Positions 44,258 to 49,611 of a stretch of 49,611 nucleotides of DNA are shown one piece after another. Location: NCBI GenBank assembly GCA_002345505.1, contig DDWJ01000029.1:1-49611 (forward strand). The letters are read 5' to 3'. Within the stretch, counting starts at the first letter, position 1; each line of letters starts with the position of its first letter. This stretch comes from Caryophanales bacterium UBA2289. GTDB taxonomy: Bacteria; Bacillota_I; Bacilli_A; Izemoplasmatales; Hujiaoplasmataceae. Under the pieces are notes generated by a model that was not told the DNA's origin, made no database searches, and saw nothing but the letters and a program-made list of their open reading frames with translations. The translations under genes were made by a program, and so were the position numbers.

Positions 44258-44489
44258 TTTTTAGTTCGATTTCTTCTAGATATGCTTTTTCCAAATGATA
44301 TAAATCATCAAGAGAAATGTCTAATACTGATGCAATTCTACCTATGATTAGGAATGATACTTTTCGTCCACGATCCCCATTTTCAATTTTGGCATAGTGT
44401 TGATAAGATACTCCAGATTCCCTTGCAGTTCTTCTTTGAGAATAACCTTTATTCTGTCTAGCATTTACCAAATACATTCTTAAATCCAT
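44238..44489 (-). CDS. XRE-family HTH regulator
   Basis: 83-aa DNA-binding protein with a Cro/CI-type HTH: RQNKGYSQRRTARESGVSYQ, then HYAKIENGDRGRKV, then LDISLDDLYHL. GGAGG lies 7 bp upstream. It heads the integrase operon and faces the S24-type repressor across a 274-bp gap. Confidence 0.85.
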   Translation of the reverse strand: MDLRMYLVNARQNKGYSQRRTARESGVSYQHYAKIENGDRGRKVSFLIIGRIASVLDISLDDLYHLEKAYLEEIELKNESKSY

Positions 44490-44763
44490 TTATAATCCTC
44501 CTTGTTTTATGTTGTTTAACACCTATACACTTATAATAATATGTTTATGTTTGATTCTTTGACGCTAGGCACAGATAGATAATATCAGACCCAATTTAAC
44601 ACTAAAACCTTATATATAGAAACTACACTTTTTTAAAGATAAATAAGAATTATTTATTCATTTATAGTGTAATATTCTTCACTTTTTACGTAGATTAGAT
44701 AAAAGAAATGACACAGTGTTTAATACATGATAAAATAGTGTTACCGAAAAGGAAGTGAAGATT
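44490..44763. promoter_or_regulatory. Divergent control region of the integrase and repressor genes
   Basis: Plus-strand promoter ATGACA (44709-44714), 17-bp spacer, TAAAAT (44732-44737). AGTGTT is repeated at 44716-44721 and 44738-44743, 22 bp apart, flanking the -10; AACACT/AACACC occur upstream near 44600 and 44517. These could be repressor sites. A minus-strand -10-like TATTAT lies near 44536. Confidence 0.5.
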
Positions 44764-45420
44764 ATGGCAAAAGAGAAATTTGTTTTTCACAACTCATATG
44801 TAGATTATTCTGGAATTGATCAAGGCATTAGGAAATCAAGAAATCTCACATTAGACGAAGTCGTTAAACGCTGTCATGGAACTATTAGCAAGAAAACACT
44901 CATATCATATGAACAAGGTCAAACTGATGCAAAAGCATCAAACTTGATGATGCTATCTTATGTGCTTGATACATCAATTGATGCCCTATTAAAAAGAAAG
45001 AATACCTATTCATTTGGCGAAAACCATATGATTACAAGATATAAATTAAGTGCAGACGGTCGATATGAACAACAGCCTAAAGTTGAGAACTTTGTGTTCG
45101 ATAATAATCTCAAAGAGTCCAAAAGACTAGTCGCTGTAGATTTAATGTCTGATTCATTACTTCTTAAAATGCCTATGGGTACTACGCTATTAGTTGATAT
45201 GAATCTATATGTAATAGATCAAATTGATAATAAAGGTGTTTATGCATTACTACGTGATAAAGATTACTACTATCCGTCTGTAGTAAAATTCACACCTACG
45301 CCAAGAAGAAAGAATAGTTATACATACCTAAACCAAAACATGATGCCAATTATAGCTACAAAAGATGAAATAGATACAATCTTAATTGGTACAATCAAAA
45401 AGGCGATTAAAGATTTTTAA
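44764..45420 (+). CDS. S24/CI-like repressor with HTH
   Basis: 218-aa protein. N-terminal XRE-type HTH (IRKSRNLTLDEVVKRCHGTI, KKTLISYEQGQT, DTSIDALL), a linker near residues 75-105, then a LexA/CI-like C-terminal domain: VAVDLMSDSLLLKMPMGTTL with a possible catalytic Ser, and YPSVVKF with a possible catalytic Lys. It may therefore be a self-cleaving, DNA-damage-responsive switch of the mobile module. The start at 44764 has AAGGAAG; a GTG at 44755 is less well placed. Confidence 0.75.
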   Translation: MAKEKFVFHNSYVDYSGIDQGIRKSRNLTLDEVVKRCHGTISKKTLISYEQGQTDAKASNLMMLSYVLDTSIDALLKRKNTYSFGENHMITRYKLSADGRYEQQPKVENFVFDNNLKESKRLVAVDLMSDSLLLKMPMGTTLLVDMNLYVIDQIDNKGVYALLRDKDYYYPSVVKFTPTPRRKNSYTYLNQNMMPIIATKDEIDTILIGTIKKAIKDF

Positions 45421-45461
45421 TTTGTCTACACTACTTGGTCACAATTTATTTTGGAATTTGT

Positions 45462-45541
45462 TATAATCATTTTGGCGATATAATTGAATTGGTCTATTTG
45501 ACCTAAGATGTCCTACGTATTCACATGCGTAGGACTTTTTG
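45462..45541 (+). promoter_or_regulatory. Leader with attenuator-like hairpin of the recombinase operon
   Basis: Extended -10 TGTTATAAT (45459-45467) and a second TATAAT (45479-45484) precede an 8-bp hairpin GTCCTACG (45510-45517) / CGTAGGAC (45528-45535) with a TTTTTG tail. The next gene begins 20 bp later, so the hairpin is either the terminator of the repressor gene or a transcription attenuator for the recombinase genes. Confidence 0.55.
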
Positions 45542-45560
45542 TTCTTTAGAAGGAGTTTTA

Positions 45561-45710
45561 GTGAAAATAGATAAGCAAAATCAACTTGAGTATCAATACA
45601 AGAAAACCATGATATATAAACTTCATCAAGAAGGATTAATATCCTTTATTGAATATTATGAGTCGCTCCTTGATCTACTAGAAGAATACAAGATAGTTCA
45701 TGCAAAATAA
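45561..45710 (+). CDS. Small protein preceding the recombinases
   Basis: 49-aa protein starting with GTG after AAGGAG (45550-45555). It is basic at the start and helical, with KLHQEGLISFIEYYESLLDLLE, a SHOCT-like pattern seen in short proteins upstream of serine recombinases. Its stop codon overlaps the 15-bp direct repeat. Function unknown. Confidence 0.6.
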   Translation: MKIDKQNQLEYQYKKTMIYKLHQEGLISFIEYYESLLDLLEEYKIVHAK

Positions 45711-45719
45711 ACTCCGTAT
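45705..45719. repeat. 15-bp direct repeat, copy 1
   Basis: AAATAAACTCCGTAT, identical to 49352-49366 in the same orientation. The two copies bracket both recombinase genes 3647 bp apart. Candidate attachment-site core or duplicated target. Confidence 0.7.
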
Positions 45720-45784
45720 CGAATTGACTTGATAATTGTTTGTTTTAGAGCGAATATGTGTGATAACGAAATGGAGGTTATATA

Positions 45785-47488
45785 GTGAATGAAAGAAAAG
45801 TAATCAGAATAGAAGCTACCCCAGCATTTATTCCTGGTAATGCAGATGTAATTCCAAAAAAGAGGCGTGTATGTGCTTATGCAAGGGTCTCAACAGATTC
45901 AACCGATCAACTTAATTCTTATAATGCTCAAATCACTGAATATACAAAAAGAATTCAAGAAAATAAAGATTGGGACTTTGTAGACTTATATGCAGATGAA
46001 GGCACGTCAGGAACCAGTACAAAAAAGAGAGTTAATTTTTTAAGAATGCTTGAGGATGCAAGAAATGGAAAAATTGATTTAATTTTGACAAAATCATTAT
46101 CAAGATTCGCAAGAAACACTGTGGACTGTTTATCAATTATTCAAGAACTGAGATTAATCAATGTTGAAGTCTTCTTTGAAAAGGAAAACCTCAGTTCTAC
46201 AGATTCAAAAGTTGATTTAATGTTGACAATATTCTCTTCTATTGCTCAAGAGGAAGCAAGAAATATAAGTGAAAATGTTAAATGGGGTATTAGAAAAAGA
46301 TACAAAGAAGGCACGATTCGAATCAATACAAGTAGATTTCTAGGATACGATAAAGATGCGCATGGAAAAATCATTGTCAACGATTCAGAAGCTAAAGTAG
46401 TTAAAATGATATATAACTTATATATTTCAGGAATGTCATATAGAGAAATAGCCAAACACTTAATTGATAATAATTTCAAAAACGGTAGAAAAGAAGTTGT
46501 TTGGCATCCAGCTAACATAATGAATATTCTTAAGAATGAAAAGTATATGGGAGATGTACTTCTTCAAAAAAGAGTTACACTCGATTATTTATCTCATAAG
46601 TCAGTCATCAATACTGGTCAAGCTCCCCAATATTATATTGAAAATAATCATGAGGCTATTATTTCAAAAGAGTTGTTCGATGTTGTCCAACAAATGACAA
46701 AAGTTCGCTCGACAAGTAATGAGTCTTCTCGCTATGGGAATCAGTTTCCATTAAGTGGTATTGTACATTGTAGTTGTTGTGGACGTGTTTTAAATAGAAA
46801 CTACTATAATTATCGGACAGAAAACGAAAGAGTTGTCCTAACCTGTAAAAATACCTCAAAGAAAAAAATCAAATGTAATAACTTGCCCATCGATAATGAA
46901 ACACTTGAAATGGTTTGTAGTGATGCTTTATTAAAACTGGAAATTATCAATCCTACTTTGGTAGCTCAGATATCACATACAGTAATTAAGAATTTAGATT
47001 CAAGTCAAATTATCGATTCAATAGAATTAAAACAAAGACAAATAAATCAAGTTGAAGATGAGATTAAGGGATTGATAAACTTAAGAATATCTGATGTATC
47101 AAATCAAAACGATAAATATCTTGTCAAAGCTTTTGAAGATAAGAAACAAGAGATTGAAGATTTGCAGTATGAACTTGAACAATTTAAAAACCAACTGGCT
47201 TCTCTTCATATCAACAATAAACGTATACAAAAGCTTCAGGAATTCTTACAGAAAACTAAATCCCTAAGCCGAGATGCTCTTCTTCTAATATTTAAGAAAA
47301 TTATTCAAATATCAAACCAGGAAGTAATTTTATGTATGAGTAATTTAGACATATCCTCTAAAGACTTCACTGATAAAATTGAAGTTCTAAGATCTTACGA
47401 TTCACTGTTTGATTCATCAATTAAAAATGAGAAAAATGGATTTCAAATCAAATATAGCGTCATTGAGATTGGAGATGAGCTTATATGA
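45785..47488 (+). CDS. Large serine recombinase A
   Basis: 567-aa large serine recombinase. Resolvase domain with catalytic Ser36 in YARVSTDS, SLSRFARNT near residue 105 and LSSTDSKVDLML; Recombinase domain with FLGYDKDAHGKIIVND and REIAKHLIDNNFKNG near 190-240; zinc ribbon with Cys pairs near 325-375 (CSCCG, TCKN, IKCNN); a C-terminal coiled coil after about 400. Starts with GTG after GGAGG. It overlaps the second recombinase by 4 bp, so both are made together and may work as a pair. Confidence 0.93.
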   Translation: MNERKVIRIEATPAFIPGNADVIPKKRRVCAYARVSTDSTDQLNSYNAQITEYTKRIQENKDWDFVDLYADEGTSGTSTKKRVNFLRMLEDARNGKIDLILTKSLSRFARNTVDCLSIIQELRLINVEVFFEKENLSSTDSKVDLMLTIFSSIAQEEARNISENVKWGIRKRYKEGTIRINTSRFLGYDKDAHGKIIVNDSEAKVVKMIYNLYISGMSYREIAKHLIDNNFKNGRKEVVWHPANIMNILKNEKYMGDVLLQKRVTLDYLSHKSVINTGQAPQYYIENNHEAIISKELFDVVQQMTKVRSTSNESSRYGNQFPLSGIVHCSCCGRVLNRNYYNYRTENERVVLTCKNTSKKKIKCNNLPIDNETLEMVCSDALLKLEIINPTLVAQISHTVIKNLDSSQIIDSIELKQRQINQVEDEIKGLINLRISDVSNQNDKYLVKAFEDKKQEIEDLQYELEQFKNQLASLHINNKRIQKLQEFLQKTKSLSRDALLLIFKKIIQISNQEVILCMSNLDISSKDFTDKIEVLRSYDSLFDSSIKNEKNGFQIKYSVIEIGDELI

Positions 47489-49146
47489 TTGAACTAAAGG
47501 AAGTTATTAATTATAAAAATCTATCTCTTCATAAAAAAAAGCGAAACGTCTGTGCTTATGCAAGGGTTTCTACTTCTTCTGATGTTCAACTATTAAGTTT
47601 TGATACGCAAGTATCGACATATGCCAAACAAATCATGAGCAATCCTGATTGGAACTTTGTAGGCGTTTATGCAGACGAAGGTAAAAGTGGAACCAATATC
47701 ACCAAACGAACACAGTTTAATTTGATGATTGAAGCTGCAAGAAACGGATTAATCGATTTAATTATTACAAAATCAATCTCTAGGTTTTCTAGAAATACAC
47801 TTGATAGTGTCAAGTTAATACAAGAGCTAAAAAATAAAAATGTTGAAGTGTTCTTCGAAAAAGAGAACATCTCAACTTTCGATCCAAAGATTGAGTTGAT
47901 TATGTCAGTTCTTAGTGGAATGGCTGAGGAGGAGTCAAGATCTATAAGTGAAAATGTCAAATGGGGTAATACAAAAAGATTTGAAAAAGGAGAGTTTCAT
48001 GTTGTTACTAAAGGTATGCTTGGATATGATCATGATGAGTTTGGAAACCTAGTTATCAATGAACAAGAAGCCTCTACTGTAAGAAAAATATATGAACTAT
48101 TCTTAGAAGGATTTGGAGCAACACCTATTATAAGATATCTAGAAGATCATAATATTCCTACAACTTATGGTAATAAACATTGGAGTAAAACAGCAATTTA
48201 TGGCATATTAAAAAATGAAAAATATACAGGTAATGCCTTATTGCAAAAAACATATAGACCATCATTCAAATCAAAACATACTGTCAATAATAAAGGTGAA
48301 CTACCACAGTTTTATGTAGTAGATTCACATCCAGCAATCATATCTTTAGCTATGTTTAACAAGGTTCAGGAAATAAGAAAACAAAAAAGCATTAAATATC
48401 AAAAAAGCCATATCAAGAATATGGAAGAAACTTTTGGAAACAAGAAATCTCCATATACAGGTCTTATAAGATGCGCTCATTGTGGGAAACACTTTAATAT
48501 GAAAGTCAATAAAAATAGCAATGCATTTGCCAATAGGTTTTTACAATGTTTATCTAATTCATCAAAAAAATCGTGTAAAGCTGATACCTTATCTTGTGAC
48601 GTCATAGATCAAGAGATTTTGAATCAAATCAATTTAATCATTAATAATAAAAATGAGTTCCTAAACACCTTATCTAAGGCTTTAAATAGTGATGAACGAC
48701 TTGTCATTGCAAAACAAGAACTTAAAGCAACACAGGAAAAATTATCGGCCATAGAAGCAAAGTTAGGAAAGATGACATCAGAAACAGATGGTTTCCACAA
48801 AGCAGTTATGGACCAACTAAATAAAAATATTTATGAGTTAAAAATTCATTCTGCTGAGCTTCAAAACAAAATCATAGTAGATCTAAATGTGGATAACTTT
48901 TTAGTTAGTATCAAATCTATGTTAAAAAACTATAATGGCCTAATTACGTCAATAGATGAGTTTCCATACAAGCAATTCTTCTCAAAAATCGTTGTTTTAG
49001 AACGTAATAAGATTACCTTTGTTATAGGTAAACGTGATGATTATGAAAACATTAATTTGTTAAAAGAATTATATCTTCCTGGTACAATCCAATATCGAAT
49101 AAGGAAGACTGATTATGATGCTGAACATGGTATTATATTTTTTTAG
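47485..49146 (+). CDS. Large serine recombinase B
   Basis: 553-aa large serine recombinase, distinct from its neighbour. Catalytic Ser29 in YARVSTSS, SISRFSRNT, Recombinase domain with GMLGYDHDEFGNLVINEQEA, zinc ribbon CAHCG and later Cys residues near 330-370, then a coiled coil (LKATQEKLSAIEAKLGKM). The 4-bp overlap (ATGA) with recombinase A indicates translational coupling. Either one could act as the integrase while the other assists excision. Confidence 0.93.
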   Translation: MIELKEVINYKNLSLHKKKRNVCAYARVSTSSDVQLLSFDTQVSTYAKQIMSNPDWNFVGVYADEGKSGTNITKRTQFNLMIEAARNGLIDLIITKSISRFSRNTLDSVKLIQELKNKNVEVFFEKENISTFDPKIELIMSVLSGMAEEESRSISENVKWGNTKRFEKGEFHVVTKGMLGYDHDEFGNLVINEQEASTVRKIYELFLEGFGATPIIRYLEDHNIPTTYGNKHWSKTAIYGILKNEKYTGNALLQKTYRPSFKSKHTVNNKGELPQFYVVDSHPAIISLAMFNKVQEIRKQKSIKYQKSHIKNMEETFGNKKSPYTGLIRCAHCGKHFNMKVNKNSNAFANRFLQCLSNSSKKSCKADTLSCDVIDQEILNQINLIINNKNEFLNTLSKALNSDERLVIAKQELKATQEKLSAIEAKLGKMTSETDGFHKAVMDQLNKNIYELKIHSAELQNKIIVDLNVDNFLVSIKSMLKNYNGLITSIDEFPYKQFFSKIVVLERNKITFVIGKRDDYENINLLKELYLPGTIQYRIRKTDYDAEHGIIFF

Positions 49147-49148
49147 CA

Positions 49149-49183
49149 AGTTCAAATCCGCTTTTTTAGATAGTTCAAATCCG
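49149..49183 (+). repeat. Pair of tRNA T-arm-like sequences
   Basis: AGTTCAAATCCG occurs at 49149-49160 and 49172-49183. GTTCAAATCCGG is the T-arm of the tRNA-Cys gene 200 bp away, on the opposite strand. They may be remnants of tRNA-derived attachment sites, or chance. Confidence 0.45.
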
Positions 49184-49207
49184 GTTGAGTTTTATATGGT
49201 ATCAAAA

Positions 49208-49267
49208 GAAAAAAAAGACAAGCTCTAGTTCTAAAATCAACTTTTAGAATTTAAGTTCGTCTTTTTA
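49208..49267 (+). terminator. Terminator of the recombinase operon
   Basis: Inner stem TTCTAAAA / TTTTAGAA plus outer AAAGAC / GTCTTT, then TTTTTATTC. It lies 62 bp after the last stop. Confidence 0.65.
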
Positions 49268-49351
49268 TTCTCTATTTTATAGAAAAGGATGCTTATTTAA
49301 ATAAAATATAGCCTATTTAAACATTAAAATGCTTATTTTGGGCAGTTTTAC

Positions 49352-49366
49352 AAATAAACTCCGTAT
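49352..49366. repeat. 15-bp direct repeat, copy 2
   Basis: AAATAAACTCCGTAT, identical to 45705-45719. It lies 9 bp from the 3' end of tRNA-Cys and after the recombinase operon terminator. Confidence 0.7.
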
Positions 49367-49374
49367 TAAAATCA

Positions 49375-49448
49375 TGGAGGACCCTGCCGGATTTGAACCG
49401 GCGGTGGGGGAGTTGCAGTCCCGTGCCTTACCACTTGGCTAAGGGTCC
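49375..49448 (-). tRNA. tRNA-Cys (GCA)
   Basis: Minus-strand cloverleaf: acceptor GGACCCT paired with AGGGTCC, anticodon loop CTGCAAC giving GCA, T-arm with GGTTCAAATCC, U discriminator as usual for Cys, and an encoded CCA (49375-49377). Confidence 0.93.
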
Positions 49449-49459
49449 TTTTAATAAAT

Positions 49460-49490
49460 AAAGACTAAGTTGCCTTAGTCTTTTGTTTTT
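49460..49490. terminator. Hairpin between the tRNA genes
   Basis: 10-bp stem AAAGACTAAG (49460-49469) / CTTAGTCTTT (49474-49483), 4-nt loop, T-rich on the plus strand; weaker tail on the minus strand, the direction of the tRNA genes. Confidence 0.6.
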
Positions 49491-49493
49491 TAG

Positions 49494-49570
49494 TGGTCGG
49501 GAAGACAGGATTCGAACCTGCGACCTCCTGGTCCCAAACCAGGCGCTCTACCAAGCTAAGCTACTTCCCG
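49494..49570 (-). tRNA. tRNA-Pro (UGG)
   Basis: Minus-strand cloverleaf starting CGGGAAG, anticodon stem CCTGG/CCAGG with loop TTTGGGA giving anticodon TGG, T-arm GGTTCGAATCC, and encoded CCA (49494-49496). Confidence 0.95.
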
Positions 49571-49577
49571 TATAAAA

Positions 49578-49611
49578 TGGCGCGCTCATCAGGAGTCGAA
49601 CCCGAAACCTT
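49578..49611 (-). tRNA. Partial tRNA, probably Arg (3' end only)
   Basis: The 3' part shows CCA (49578-49580), a G discriminator, the acceptor strand TGAGCGC and a T-arm around GGTTCGACTCC. The rest lies outside the window. Arg is suggested by the acceptor and T-arm, but the anticodon is not visible. Confidence 0.6.

Noticed and set aside
45785..49146. SCCmec ccrAB
   Set aside because: The tandem layout is similar, but there is no rlmH site or mec genes, and the proteins look like generic large serine recombinases with zinc ribbons.
1..49611. Genetic code 4 (TGA as Trp)
   Set aside because: Several intact genes end in TGA (for example 6875 and 47488) and Trp is written as TGG in conserved proteins, so the standard bacterial code applies.
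1..49611. CRISPR array
   Set aside because: No regularly spaced short repeats with unique spacers were seen; the repeats found are pairs only.

Overview
The window is low-GC DNA that uses TGA as a stop (several genes end in TGA) with strong AGGAGG-type ribosome binding sites and many TGnTATAAT extended -10 promoters. A flavodiiron protein and an NfnAB-type ferredoxin:NADP oxidoreductase suggest an anaerobic or microaerophilic low-GC Gram-positive, possibly a non-parasitic Mollicutes relative (Acholeplasma/Izemoplasma-like) or a related Firmicute. That placement is inference.

Region 1 (1 to about 14.4 kb) looks like chromosomal core: flavodiiron protein, DegV protein, NfnAB pair, a TetR-controlled ABC-2 exporter with two palindromic operators around its promoter, a putative secreted-type HExxH peptidase fold protein, a methyltransferase, two GNAT acetyltransferases, Sua5/TsaC, an OFA-type MFS transporter and an exported DUF2202 ferritin-like protein. 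Genes are separated by clear hairpin terminators.

Region 2 (about 14.5 to 49.37 kb) is a defence and mobile island ending beside a tRNA cluster. From left to right: a Fic protein/transglutaminase-like operon with a duplicated promoter repeat; a 3.7 kb cassette bracketed by two 76-bp direct repeats (75/76 identical) that carries three small genes (one DUF6933) and an AbiE type IV toxin-antitoxin pair; then an 18.6 kb co-directional run of eleven minus-strand genes, mostly overlapping, that joins an extended type III restriction-modification system (SNF2 helicase, DUF4391, Mod, Res), a complete Wadjet system (JetA, B, C, D) and a Gabija-like pair (OLD-TOPRIM nuclease and UvrD-like helicase) preceded by a zinc-ribbon-like gene. 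One extended -10 promoter at the upstream end and one hairpin terminator at the downstream end bound this run.

Upstream of it lies a satellite- or prophage-remnant-like module (HTH regulator, tyrosine integrase, excisionase-like protein, DUF4373 replication protein, a second AbiE pair, a terminase-small-subunit-like HTH protein and an unknown protein) facing a divergent S24-type repressor. The last segment is a plus-strand operon of a small protein and two tandem large serine recombinases, preceded by an attenuator-like hairpin and bracketed by a 15-bp direct repeat. The window ends in minus-strand tRNA-Cys, tRNA-Pro and the 3' end of a third tRNA, probably Arg.

The defence genes probably form a layered system: DNA modification/restriction, plasmid exclusion by Wadjet, nucleotide-sensing nuclease activity by the Gabija-like pair, and AbiE/Fic toxins as abortive back-up. 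The recombinases and integrase are the likely means by which the island was gathered beside the tRNA genes.
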